DNA of 64,000 nt from Cupriavidus respiraculi. Its GTDB lineage: Bacteria > Pseudomonadota > Gammaproteobacteria > Burkholderiales > Burkholderiaceae. The position numbers and the translations under genes are program-made. Below the pieces are notes generated by a model. It was not told the origin of the DNA and ran no database searches. It worked only from the letters and a program-made list of their open reading frames with translations. Positions 8,722-16,616 of this stretch are shown here, piece after piece. How positions within the stretch are numbered: position 1 is the first letter of the stretch; every line of letters starts with the position of its first letter. The stretch is from NCBI RefSeq assembly GCF_914271545.1, contig NZ_CAJZAH010000003.1, forward strand, positions 248,001 to 312,000. The letters run 5' to 3'.

Positions 8722-9879
8722 ATGACCGCTCCGATCCCAACTTCCGTCCAGGCGCCGCCGCTCACGCGCACGCCTGCCAAGACCATGGCCGCGCTGGTGG
8801 CGTTCCTCGCCATCGCGCTTTGCGCCCCGTTCCTCGTCCAGACGCTGGGCGGCAACTACTGGGTGCGCGTGCTGGACTTCGCGCTGCTGTACATCATGCT
8901 GGCGCTGGGTCTGAACATCGTCGTCGGCTTCGCCGGCCTGCTCGATCTGGGCTATATCGCGTTCTACGCGGTGGGCGCCTATCTGATGGCGCTGCTCGGC
9001 TCGCCGCACCTGGCCAATCAGTTCGAGGCCATCCAGCAACTGTTCCCCAACGGCTTCCATGTCAGCGTCTGGTGGGTCCTGCCGCTGGCGGCGCTGGTGG
9101 CCGGCATCTTCGGCATGCTGCTGGGCGCGCCCACGCTGAAGCTGCGCGGGGACTACCTGGCCATCGTGACGCTCGGCTTCGGCGAGATCATCCGCATCTT
9201 CATGAACAACCTGGACCGCCCGGTGAACATCACCAACGGGCCGAAGGGCATCACGGCGGTGGACTCGGTGAAGATGTTCGGCTTCGATTTCGCGAAGTCG
9301 CACGACATCCTGGGCATCAAGTTCACGCCGGTGTTCCTGTACTACTACCTGCTGATCGCGCTGGTCGTGCTGATCGTATTCGTCAGCCTGCGCCTGCAGA
9401 ATTCGCGCATCGGCCGCGCCTGGGTCGCGATCCGCGAAGACGAGATCGCCGCCAAGGCGATGGGCATCAATACCCGCAATATCAAGCTGCTGGCCTTCGC
9501 CATGGGTGCCTCGTTCGGCGGCGTCTCGGGCGCGGTGTTCGGCGCCTTCCAGGGCTTCGTCTCGCCGGAATCGTTCACGCTGTGGGAATCGATCTACGTG
9601 CTGGCGATCGTGGTGCTCGGCGGCATGGGCCATATTCCGGGCGTGATCCTGGGCGGCATCCTGCTGATCGGTTTCCAGGAGCTGCTGCGCGTGGTGGCCG
9701 AGCCGGTGCAGCATACGCTGTTCGGCCAGATCATCGTCGACGCGGAAGTGCTGCGGCAATTGCTGTTCGGCCTCGCGCTGGTTGGCGTGATGCTGTACCG
9801 CCCGGCGGGCCTGTGGCCGTCGCCGCGCAAGGAAGACCGTCCGGTGGTGCGCCGCGCGGGCAGTCTGAGCCGTCTGTGA
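8722..9879 (+). CDS. livM: Branched-chain amino acid ABC transporter permease LivM
   Basis: 385 residues from the ATG at 8722, preceded by GGAGAGAGAAACC; the ATG at 8689 lies inside livH and is not used. A hydrophilic N-terminal tail of about 25 residues is followed by roughly nine to ten membrane spans. LivM signatures GLNIVVGFAGLLDLGY and GRAWVAIREDEIAAKAMGIN are present. It pairs with LivH in the inner membrane. Confidence 0.96.
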   Translation: MTAPIPTSVQAPPLTRTPAKTMAALVAFLAIALCAPFLVQTLGGNYWVRVLDFALLYIMLALGLNIVVGFAGLLDLGYIAFYAVGAYLMALLGSPHLANQFEAIQQLFPNGFHVSVWWVLPLAALVAGIFGMLLGAPTLKLRGDYLAIVTLGFGEIIRIFMNNLDRPVNITNGPKGITAVDSVKMFGFDFAKSHDILGIKFTPVFLYYYLLIALVVLIVFVSLRLQNSRIGRAWVAIREDEIAAKAMGINTRNIKLLAFAMGASFGGVSGAVFGAFQGFVSPESFTLWESIYVLAIVVLGGMGHIPGVILGGILLIGFQELLRVVAEPVQHTLFGQIIVDAEVLRQLLFGLALVGVMLYRPAGLWPSPRKEDRPVVRRAGSLSRL

Positions 9880-9892
9880 ACCGGAGGAAACG

Positions 9893-10669
9893 ATGAGCAA
9901 CGACAACATCCTCCTGTCCGTCAAGGGGGTCAACAAGCGATTCGGCGGCCTGCAGGCGCTGTCCGACGTCGGCCTGGAAATCAAGCAGGGCGAGATCTAC
10001 GGCCTGATCGGCCCGAACGGCGCCGGCAAGACCACCTTCTTCAATGTGGTCACCGGCCTCTACACGCCGGACTCGGGCGAGTTCGTGCTGGGTGGCGTGC
10101 CCTATCAGCCGACCGCGGTGCACGAAGTGGCCAAGGCCGGTATCGCGCGTACCTTCCAGAACATCCGCCTGTTCGGCGAGATGACCGCGCTGGAAAACGT
10201 CATGGTGGGCCGTCACGTGCGCACCAAGGCCGGCGTGTTCGGCGCGGTGTTCCGCCCGCCCTCGGTGCGCCGCGAAGAAGACGCGGTGGAGGACATGGCG
10301 CACGATCTGCTCGACTACGTGGGCATCGGCAAGTACGCCAACTTCACCGCGCGCAACCTGTCCTACGGTCACCAGCGCCGCCTGGAGATCGCCCGCGCGC
10401 TGGCCACCGAGCCGAAGCTGCTCGCGCTGGACGAACCGGCCGCCGGCATGAACGCCACCGAGAAGGTGGAGCTGCGTGGCCTGCTCGACAAGATCCGCAG
10501 CGATGGCCGCACCATCCTGCTGATCGAGCACGATGTGAAGCTGGTGATGGGCCTGTGCAACCGCCTGACCGTACTCGACTACGGCAAGGTGATCGCGCAG
10601 GGCCTGCCGCATGAAGTCCAGAACAACCCGGCGGTGATCGAGGCCTACCTCGGTACCTCCGCGCACTGA
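9893..10669 (+). CDS. livG: Branched-chain amino acid ABC transporter ATPase LivG
   Basis: 258 residues. Walker A GPNGAGKTTF (about residues 39-48), signature LSYGHQRRLEIARAL and Walker B LLALDEPAAGMN are all visible. The long insert between Walker A and the signature, and the PAAGMN ending, are typical of LivG. It powers LivHM from the cytoplasmic side. The start at 9893 follows a GGAGG site 13 bases after livM. Confidence 0.97.
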   Translation: MSNDNILLSVKGVNKRFGGLQALSDVGLEIKQGEIYGLIGPNGAGKTTFFNVVTGLYTPDSGEFVLGGVPYQPTAVHEVAKAGIARTFQNIRLFGEMTALENVMVGRHVRTKAGVFGAVFRPPSVRREEDAVEDMAHDLLDYVGIGKYANFTARNLSYGHQRRLEIARALATEPKLLALDEPAAGMNATEKVELRGLLDKIRSDGRTILLIEHDVKLVMGLCNRLTVLDYGKVIAQGLPHEVQNNPAVIEAYLGTSAH

Positions 10670-10683
10670 CGGGGGAGCAGTCC

Positions 10684-11400
10684 ATGAAAGACACAGTATT
10701 GAAGATCTCCGGCCTGAAGGTTGCCTACGGCGGCATCCAGGCGGTCAAGGGCATCGACCTCGAAATCAAGGACGGCGAGCTGGTGACGCTGATCGGCGCC
10801 AACGGCGCGGGCAAGACCACCACCATGAAGGCCATCACGGGCCTGCAGGGCTGGGCCGGCGGCGATATCGAGTATCTGGGCCGCTCCATCAAGGGCGTGC
10901 CGAGCTATGAGCTACTCAAGCGCGGCCTGGCCATGGTGCCGGAGGGTCGCGGCGTGTTCGCGCGCATGACCATCACCGAGAATCTGCAGATGGGGGCCTA
11001 CACGCGCAACGACGAGGCCGGCATCAAGGCCGATGTCGATCGCATGTTCGGCATCTTTCCGCGGCTGAAGGAGCGCGCCAACCAGCTCGCCGGCACGATG
11101 TCGGGCGGCGAACAGCAGATGCTGGCGATGGCGCGTGCGCTGATGAGCCAGCCCAAGCTGCTGCTGCTGGACGAGCCCTCGATGGGCCTGTCCCCGATCA
11201 TGGTGGAGAAGATCTTCGAGGTGGTGCGCGATATCTCCGCGCAGGGCGTGACCGTGCTGCTGGTCGAGCAGAACGCGCGTCTCGCCTTGCAGGCGGCTGA
11301 CCGCGGCTACGTGATGGAGTCGGGCCTCGTTACCATCAACGGCGATGCCAAGCAGATGCTGGACGACCCGAAGGTGCGGGCCGCCTACCTGGGCGAATGA
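10684..11400 (+). CDS. livF: Branched-chain amino acid ABC transporter ATPase LivF
   Basis: 238 residues, the usual LivF size. Walker A GANGAGKTTT (about residues 38-47), signature MSGGEQQMLAMARAL and Walker B LLLLDEPSMGLSP are intact. It acts as the second ATPase of the transporter. The start follows a GGGGGAG site 14 bases after livG. A strong terminator closes the operon. Confidence 0.97.
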   Translation: MKDTVLKISGLKVAYGGIQAVKGIDLEIKDGELVTLIGANGAGKTTTMKAITGLQGWAGGDIEYLGRSIKGVPSYELLKRGLAMVPEGRGVFARMTITENLQMGAYTRNDEAGIKADVDRMFGIFPRLKERANQLAGTMSGGEQQMLAMARALMSQPKLLLLDEPSMGLSPIMVEKIFEVVRDISAQGVTVLLVEQNARLALQAADRGYVMESGLVTINGDAKQMLDDPKVRAAYLGE

Positions 11401-11429
11401 CGCCCTTGGATGCGCCCTACCGGCCAAAG

Positions 11430-11457
11430 AAAGCCCCGCGCAAGCGGGGCTTTTTTT
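11430..11457 (+). terminator. Terminator of the liv operon
   Basis: AAAGCCCCGC, loop GCAA, GCGGGGCTTT, then more T: a ten-base perfect stem with a tail of seven T, 30 bases past livF. Confidence 0.95.
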
Positions 11458-11595
11458 ATGCCGTCGGGCGATCGCGCAGGCATGGCCGCCGACACAGATC
11501 GGTAACCGATAGAGCGGCCAAGTTTTCGACATCGCATGCGGCTCCCGCGGCCCATCCTTCGTGCTCCGGCCACCGGCTGCTACGAGTCCCTCCTT

Positions 11596-12591
11596 ATGCA
11601 AGAGCCATGCGATGCCTCATACAAATTGATGTTTTCGTCGCCAAAGATCGTCCGCGATCTGGTCAGGGGTTTCATCCCGGACGACTTGCTGCATAGCCTC
11701 GACTTTGCTTCACTGGAGAAGGTGCCGTGCAGCTACGTGACCGATCACCTGCGCCAGCGCGCTGGCGATGTCGTATGGCGGGTAAAGGTCGACGGGGAGG
11801 CGGCCTATCTCTATCTGGTGATCGAGTTCCAGCGCACGGTCGATCCGTTCATGGCGGTCAGGATCCAGACCTACGTCGGACTGCTGTATCAGAATCTCAT
11901 CCGTGCCGGCCAGGCGTTGCCGGGCCGTCGGCTTCCGCCGGTATTGCCGATCGTGATGTACAACGGCGCCGCGGGATGGACGGCGGCCACCGATATCGCG
12001 CATCTGATTCCGGGCATGTCGGCACTCTTGGTGCGTCATCGGCCCGGGCTTGCGTATCTGCTGCTCGATGAGAACCAATACAGCGACGACCAATTGGCAC
12101 GGATGGACAACCTGGTCGCGTGCATGATCCGTTTCCAGCGTGCACCGTTCGGCGCGGTGCTGTGCGAAGTGGTGGATCGGCTGATCGGGTTGCTGGATGA
12201 TGACGCCGAGCTGAAGCGCACCTTTGCGCTCTGGTTTAGGGCGGTAGTGTCGGTGCGCAGCGACCATGCCGTGTCGCTGCCAAAAATCGAGGACCTGAAG
12301 GAGCTACGAATGGTGATGGGTCAAAGCTTCGAAGAGTGGAAGCAGCAGTGCAGGATGGAAGGTCTCTGGGAAGGCCGGCAGGAAGGCCTCCAAGCGGGGC
12401 GCCAGGAAGGGCGACAGGAAGGCCGGCTCGAAGGCGAAGCGATGCTGTTGCAAAGAATGCTGACGCGCCGCTTCGGGGCGCTTCCGCAGCAGCTGGTCTG
12501 GAGAATCGAGTCGTCGCCCTTAGAGCAGATCGACGCGTGGGCCGATCGCTTGCTGACCGCAAGCACACTCGAGGAAGTGTTCGAGTCTTGA
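11596..12591 (+). CDS. Rpn family recombination-promoting nuclease / putative transposase
   Basis: 331 residues from the ATG at 11596 (MQEPCDASYKLMFSSPKIV), the usual Rpn/YhgA-type start; an in-frame ATG at 11536 would add 20 unrelated residues. Residues 1-200 match the PD-(D/E)XK nuclease fold of this family, with candidate catalytic D58 and E77-F78-Q79 (LVIEFQ). A C-terminal stretch of repeated EGRQEG-like units (about residues 260-285) is typical of the family. Rpn proteins are DNA endonucleases that promote RecA-independent recombination in E. coli. It stands alone between two terminators, and no second copy is in the window. Confidence 0.88.
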   Translation: MQEPCDASYKLMFSSPKIVRDLVRGFIPDDLLHSLDFASLEKVPCSYVTDHLRQRAGDVVWRVKVDGEAAYLYLVIEFQRTVDPFMAVRIQTYVGLLYQNLIRAGQALPGRRLPPVLPIVMYNGAAGWTAATDIAHLIPGMSALLVRHRPGLAYLLLDENQYSDDQLARMDNLVACMIRFQRAPFGAVLCEVVDRLIGLLDDDAELKRTFALWFRAVVSVRSDHAVSLPKIEDLKELRMVMGQSFEEWKQQCRMEGLWEGRQEGLQAGRQEGRQEGRLEGEAMLLQRMLTRRFGALPQQLVWRIESSPLEQIDAWADRLLTASTLEEVFES

Positions 12592-12630
12592 GCGCAAAGG
12601 TCGTGTTGCGGCATCGGACCGTACGGCAAA

Positions 12631-12657
12631 AGCGGCCGCTTCCAGCGGCCGCTCCGG
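12631..12657 (-). terminator. Hairpin between the Rpn gene and argD
   Basis: Two copies of the self-complementary AGCGGCCGCT (12631-12640 and 12644-12653) separated by TCC form a strong stem. Read on the minus strand it ends in TTTT, so it can end the argD transcript. A second nine-base stem, GCCAGTGCC/GGCACTGGC, lies at 12679-12705 directly after the argD stop. Confidence 0.6.
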
Positions 12658-12719
12658 TGTGAAACGACACAGATGCCCGCCAGTGCCCGGTCGCCCGGCA
12701 CTGGCATGGCAGTCGTTCC

Positions 12720-13907
12720 TCAAGCCAGCTTGGTCAGCAAGGTACGCAGCATGCCGATCATCTGGTCGATCTCTTCGCGCGTCACGTTCAGCGCGGGCAT
12801 GAAGCGCAGCAGGTTGGGCCGCGGCGCATTGAGGAGCAGGCCGGTGGGCTGCATCTCGCGCGCTTCCTCGACCAGTCGCGGGCCGATGTCCTTGCCCAGC
12901 AGCAGCGCCCGCAGCAGGCCTTCGCCGCGCTCGCCGCCGAGGCCGAATTCCGTCGACAGCGCCAGCAGCTGCTCGCGCAGGTAGGCCGACTTCTCCTGCA
13001 CGTCCTGCAGGAAGCCGGGCGCCGTCAATTGGGCGATCACCGCCGCGCCCACGGCGCACATCAACGGATTGCCGTTGTAGGTGCCGCCCTGGTCGCCGGC
13101 TTCGAAGCTGGCGACTTCCGCCTTGCACAGCAGGGCCGACAGCGGCACGCCGCCGCCGATGCCCTTGCCCAGCGTCATGATGTCCGGCTCCACGCCCGAG
13201 AGCTGATAGGCGAACAGCGTGCCGCAGCGGCCGCATCCCGACTGCACTTCATCGACGATCAACAGCAGCTTGTGCTTGTCTGCCAGCGCGCGCAGGCCCT
13301 GCATGAATTCGCGCGAGGCGGGGATCACGCCGCCTTCGCCCTGCACCGGCTCGAGCATGATGCCGACGGTCTTGTCGGTGATCAGCGCTTCCACGGAAGC
13401 CAGGTTGTTCAGTTCCGCTTTCGGGAAACCCGGCACCTGGGGGGCGAAGATCGTGTCCCAGCCCGCCTTGCCGGATGCGCTCATGGTGGCAAGCGTGCGG
13501 CCATGGAAGCTGTGGTCCATGGTGATGATCTCGAACGCGCCGCCCTTGTGCTTGCGCCCCCATTTGCGCGCCAGCTTGATGGCACCTTCGTTGGCTTCGG
13601 CGCCGCTGTTGGCGAAGAAGACCTTGTCGAAGCAGCTATGGTCGGTCAGCAGCTTGGCCAGATCGATCATCGGCTTGTTGTAGAAGGCCGGGCTGGGATT
13701 GATCAGCTTGCCGGCCTGCGCCACCAGCGCGTCCACCATGCCCTGGTTCGAATGACCCAGGCAGTTGACTGCCCAGCCCTGGACGAAGTCGAGATAGCGC
13801 TTGCCGTTATGGTCCGTCAGCCACGAGCCCTTGCCTTCGGTGAAGACGAGCTCGGGACGATTGGTGATGTACATCAACGATTGGACGGGATACTCAGCAA
13901 ATGCCAT
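12720..13907 (-). CDS. argD: Acetylornithine aminotransferase
   Basis: 395 residues from the ATG at 13907 ([22 protein letters not shown]); a further 35 residues of open frame upstream have no homology-like content. Class III PLP aminotransferase: phosphate-binding [16 protein letters not shown], the VQGEGGV motif, [14 protein letters not shown] with the cofactor aspartate, and the PLP lysine in LGKGIGGG. It converts N-acetylglutamate semialdehyde to N-acetylornithine in arginine synthesis and may also serve succinyldiaminopimelate. It is monocistronic, with a promoter, short arginine-rich ORF and terminator in its 216-base leader. Confidence 0.9.
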   Translation of the reverse strand: MAFAEYPVQSLMYITNRPELVFTEGKGSWLTDHNGKRYLDFVQGWAVNCLGHSNQGMVDALVAQAGKLINPSPAFYNKPMIDLAKLLTDHSCFDKVFFANSGAEANEGAIKLARKWGRKHKGGAFEIITMDHSFHGRTLATMSASGKAGWDTIFAPQVPGFPKAELNNLASVEALITDKTVGIMLEPVQGEGGVIPASREFMQGLRALADKHKLLLIVDEVQSGCGRCGTLFAYQLSGVEPDIMTLGKGIGGGVPLSALLCKAEVASFEAGDQGGTYNGNPLMCAVGAAVIAQLTAPGFLQDVQEKSAYLREQLLALSTEFGLGGERGEGLLRALLLGKDIGPRLVEEAREMQPTGLLLNAPRPNLLRFMPALNVTREEIDQMIGMLRTLLTKLA

Positions 13908-14000
13908 GGCGGACTCCAGGGTCGGCGTGATACGAAATGGAAAGGAGAAACGGTTCGGACCGCGATCCAGTGCCCCGATACGCCGGAGCCAGGACCCAAA

Positions 14001-14030
14001 ACAAAAAGCCACGGGGGTTGCCCGTGGCTT
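14001..14030 (-). terminator. Intrinsic terminator inside the argD leader
   Basis: AAGCCACGGG (14006-14015) and CCCGTGGCTT (14021-14030) make a perfect ten-base stem with a five-base loop. On the minus strand it is followed by TTTTTGTTTT. It lies between the strong promoter at 14131-14159 and the argD start at 13907, so transcription must pass it to reach argD. Confidence 0.85.
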
Positions 14031-14057
14031 CGTGACCTGAACAGACGCTGTCGACGG

Positions 14058-14123
14058 TCAGCCGCGTGGCACCCTGGCGGGTAGCAACGTACGGAAGCTG
14101 CGTCGGACAATGGCGTGGTTCAT
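14058..14123 (-). CDS. Possible 21-residue arginine-rich leader peptide of argD
   Basis: ATG at 14123 to TGA at 14058, encoding 21 residues with Arg at 7, 8, 11, 17 and 20 (codons CGA, CGC, CGT, AGG, CGC). The predicted transcription start lies at about the A of the ATG, so it would be translated as a leaderless or nearly leaderless message. The stop is 27 bases before the terminator hairpin. The arrangement resembles ribosome-mediated attenuation leaders, but I found no convincing antiterminator pairing. A non-coding small RNA ending at the same terminator is the main alternative. Confidence 0.35.
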   Translation of the reverse strand: MNHAIVRRSFRTLLPARVPRG

Positions 14124-14130
14124 GCGGGCA

Positions 14131-14159
14131 AATATAAGACGCATGCGCCCGGGTGTCAA
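14131..14159 (-). promoter_or_regulatory. Strong sigma70 promoter of the argD leader
   Basis: On the minus strand a perfect TTGACA (14159-14154), 17-base spacer and TATATT (14136-14131). This is the best consensus promoter I found in the window. Transcription should start near 14124. Confidence 0.8.
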
Positions 14160-14214
14160 AACGAAATGTGATGGACCCGGGCATTGTTGCGTGCGCGGAA
14201 CGGCAGGGGCGCGG

Positions 14215-15285
14215 TCAGGACGCCGCCTGCGGGGCGGTGCCGGCGGGGTGCATGTCGGCCTCGGAGGTGAACGAGTCGGCGAAGAACGCGTCCTCGTGCA
14301 GATCGCAGCGGGCGACGAAGTCGCGGCGGGCGGCATCGACCATCACCGGCGCGCCGCAGGCATAGACCTCGAATCCGGACAGATCTGGCAGGTCCGCCAT
14401 CACGGCCTCGTGCACGAAGCCCGCGCGGCCGTCCCACTCGTCCTCGGCCTGGGCGTTCGAGACGACCGGCACATAGCGGAAGTTCGGCAGGTCGCGGGCC
14501 CACTGCTCGCACAGCGCATGCATATACAGGTCGCGCGGCCGGCGGCCGCCCCAGTACAGCGTCATCGGCCGCGTGATACCGGTATAGGCGGCGTGCTCGA
14601 CGATGGCCTTGACCGGCGCGAAGCCGGTGCCCGAGGCCAGCAGCACGACGGGCTTATCGGATTCTTCGCGCAGGAAGAAGCTGCCGAGCGGTCCTTCGAA
14701 GCGCAGGATGTCGCGCTCCTTCATGGCCGGCTGGCCCTCGCGGGCGCCGAACACGTAGTCGGTGAAGGCGCCGCCCGGCATATGGCGGATATGCAGTTCG
14801 ATGGGACCTTCCGCATGCGGCGGCGTGGCGATCGAATAGCTGCGGCGCTTGCCGTCGCGCAGCAGGAATTCCACGTACTGGCCAGCCAGGTATTGCAGGC
14901 GCTCGGTGGCCGGCAATTGCAGGCGGGCGACGATGACGTCGTCGGCCACGCGCTCCAGGCTCGTCACGCGGCACGGCACTTTCTTGATCGGAATATCGCC
15001 GGCGCCATGGACCTCCCGGCATTCGATGGTGATATCGGTAGCGGCGGTGGCGCAGCAGAACAGGGCGCGGCCCTCGGTTTTCTCTTGAGCGGACAGGGCG
15101 GAGGCGGCATGATCGCCTTGCACGATGTCGCCGGCCACCACGCGGCCCTTGCACGAACCGCATGCCCCGTTCTTGCAGCCGTAGGGCAGACCCACGCTGT
15201 GGCGCAGCGCGGCGGCCAGAATGGTTTCGCCCGGGTCCGCGTCGAATTGGCGTCCGCTGGGCATGACTGTCACTTGATAAGCCAT
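14215..15285 (-). CDS. Ferredoxin-type FAD/NAD(P)H reductase (CDP-6-deoxy-delta-3,4-glucoseen reductase-like)
   Basis: 356 residues from the ATG at 15285 (MAYQVTVMPSGRQFDADPG). An N-terminal plant-type [2Fe-2S] ferredoxin domain carries the cluster cysteines in CKNGACGSCKG and a later CC. An FAD domain (RRSYSIATPP) and an NAD(P) domain (LLASGTGFAPVKAIVE) follow. This architecture passes electrons from NAD(P)H through flavin and cluster to a partner enzyme. Betaproteobacterial copies are usually labelled CDP-6-deoxyglucoseen reductase, but no sugar-nucleotide genes are nearby, so the partner is unknown. Its start is 9 bases from that of the divergent SDR gene. Confidence 0.85.
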   Translation of the reverse strand: MAYQVTVMPSGRQFDADPGETILAAALRHSVGLPYGCKNGACGSCKGRVVAGDIVQGDHAASALSAQEKTEGRALFCCATAATDITIECREVHGAGDIPIKKVPCRVTSLERVADDVIVARLQLPATERLQYLAGQYVEFLLRDGKRRSYSIATPPHAEGPIELHIRHMPGGAFTDYVFGAREGQPAMKERDILRFEGPLGSFFLREESDKPVVLLASGTGFAPVKAIVEHAAYTGITRPMTLYWGGRRPRDLYMHALCEQWARDLPNFRYVPVVSNAQAEDEWDGRAGFVHEAVMADLPDLSGFEVYACGAPVMVDAARRDFVARCDLHEDAFFADSFTSEADMHPAGTAPQAAS

Positions 15286-15294
15286 AATCACTCG

Positions 15295-16254
15295 ATGAGC
15301 AAAAATCTGTCGCGACGTCGTCTGGGTCGTCCGCGCTTGTTGATCGTTGGATGCGGCGACGTGGGGACACGTTGCCTGCGCATGCTGTCGGCGCGTTTCC
15401 GCGTGTTCGCAGTCACCTCGCAGCCGGGTCGCCGCGCCGAACTGCGCGCGGCCGGCGGGGTGCCCCTGGTGGCGGACCTGGACCGGCCGGCCACGTTGTC
15501 GCGCCTGACCGGTCTCGCGGACCGGGTGCTCGACCTCGCGCCGCCGCCCGCACAGGGCGAGAAGGATCCGCGTACGCTGGCCCTGCTGCACGCGCTGCGC
15601 CGTACCGCCTGGCGTACCGCCGCTTGCGAACCCCGCATTCTACCCGAGGGGGCCAACCGCCGGCGCGGCCGCCGGACGGCCCGGCCGGCGCTGGTCTATG
15701 CCAGCACGTCGGGCGTCTATGGCGATCGGGGCGGCGCCCGGGTGGCCGAATCCCACCTGGTACGGCCGCAGACCGCCCGCGCGCGCCGCCGCGTGGCCGC
15801 CGAACAGGCGGTGCGCGGCTTTGGCGTGGCCAGCGGCTGGCGGGCCAGCATCCTGCGCGTTCCCGGCATCTATGCCGAGAACCGCCTGCCCACCGCGCGC
15901 CTGTCCAGGCGGACGCCGGCGCTGGTGCCGCAGGACGACGTGTACACCAACCATATCCACGCCCACGATCTCGCCCGCGCCATGATCGTGGCGCTGTTTC
16001 GCGGCCGGCCGCAGCGCGTGGTGCATGCCAGTGACGACTCCGAGCTGCGCATGGCCGATTACTTCGACCTGGTGGCGGACCGCCGCGGCCTGCCCCGGCC
16101 CCCGCGCCTGACGCGCGAGCAGGTGCGGCAGGCGGTGGAGCCGAATCTGCTCAGCTTCATGAGCGAGTCGCGCCGGCTGGACAACGCGCGCCTGAAGCGC
16201 GAACTGCGCCTGCGTCTGCGCTACCCGACCGTCGCATCCTTCTTCGATACCTGA
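15295..16254 (+). CDS. NAD-dependent epimerase/dehydratase family protein (atypical extended SDR)
   Basis: 319 residues starting MSKNLSRRRLGRPRLLIVGCGDVG. The Rossmann motif GCGDVG lies at about residues 19-24. YASTSGVYGDRGG is an SDR-like segment, but the usual YxxxK pair is not obvious, as in the YeeZ-like atypical group. The protein is unusually rich in Arg. A typical family role is sugar-nucleotide or quinone handling, but no specific function can be assigned. It is transcribed divergently from the ferredoxin-type reductase, and their control regions must overlap each other's coding sequence. Confidence 0.8.
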   Translation: MSKNLSRRRLGRPRLLIVGCGDVGTRCLRMLSARFRVFAVTSQPGRRAELRAAGGVPLVADLDRPATLSRLTGLADRVLDLAPPPAQGEKDPRTLALLHALRRTAWRTAACEPRILPEGANRRRGRRTARPALVYASTSGVYGDRGGARVAESHLVRPQTARARRRVAAEQAVRGFGVASGWRASILRVPGIYAENRLPTARLSRRTPALVPQDDVYTNHIHAHDLARAMIVALFRGRPQRVVHASDDSELRMADYFDLVADRRGLPRPPRLTREQVRQAVEPNLLSFMSESRRLDNARLKRELRLRLRYPTVASFFDT

Positions 16255-16304
16255 GGCCGTTCCGCGGCCGGTGGCATGGCGTTTGCGTAGCAGCACGCAC
16301 ACCG

Positions 16305-16320
16305 TTCCTGTCTATACAGC
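16305..16320 (-). promoter_or_regulatory. Putative HutC operator, distal copy
   Basis: On the minus strand it reads CTGTATAGACAGGAAC, identical over all 16 bases to the site before hutH (20106-20121). It lies 174 bases upstream of the second copy and in the opposite orientation. The core TGTATAGACA is nearly self-complementary, as expected for a GntR/HutC dimer. Confidence 0.65.
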
Positions 16321-16488
16321 ATCGCGCCGAAATGCCCGAGCCCGGTGCGGACGGCCGAATGCGGTGCCCGGGGCCATGCGCTCGCGCACCATCAGGGGGC
16401 GTTTTTCCGGCCTTGAGCGCGGTTCTGGTGCCGGGCAACAAGGCGACGGCCGGCTTAGGGGTTTGCCCGCAGCCAGCCTTTGCGCGCC

Positions 16489-16516
16489 TTGACTTGTATA
16501 TACAGGAACGTTAGAT
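16489..16516 (+). promoter_or_regulatory. Promoter of the transporter-hut operon
   Basis: TTGACT (16489-16494), 16-base spacer, TTAGAT (16511-16516). The operator-like sequence at 16494-16509 fills the whole spacer, so a bound repressor would block RNA polymerase. Confidence 0.6.
16494..16509 (+). promoter_or_regulatory. Putative HutC operator in the transporter promoter
   Basis: TTGTATATACAGGAAC differs by two bases from the other two copies. The core TGTATATACA is a perfect palindrome, matching the known preference of HutC-type repressors for TGTATA-like half-sites. It sits exactly between the -35 and -10 boxes. Confidence 0.75.
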
Positions 16517-16616
16517 TGCCCGGAAACGATCGGCGCCGCACGCATGGCGCCGCCACGACCGGGCGACCGGCCGCGCCAAGCGGCCTTCGTTCGCATCACG
16601 CCAAAGGAGCCTACAG

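Larger units (their letters stand above)
16255..16616. other. Control region of the histidine-use cluster
   Basis: 362 bases between the SDR gene and the first transporter gene. It contains two putative HutC operators (16305-16320 and 16494-16509) and a promoter (16489-16516). No convincing gene is present. Confidence 0.7.

Noticed and set aside
12631-12653. Two AGCGGCCGCT units that could be a restriction-site-like repeat or uptake sequence
   Set aside because: They form a simple hairpin between convergent genes and are better explained as a terminator.
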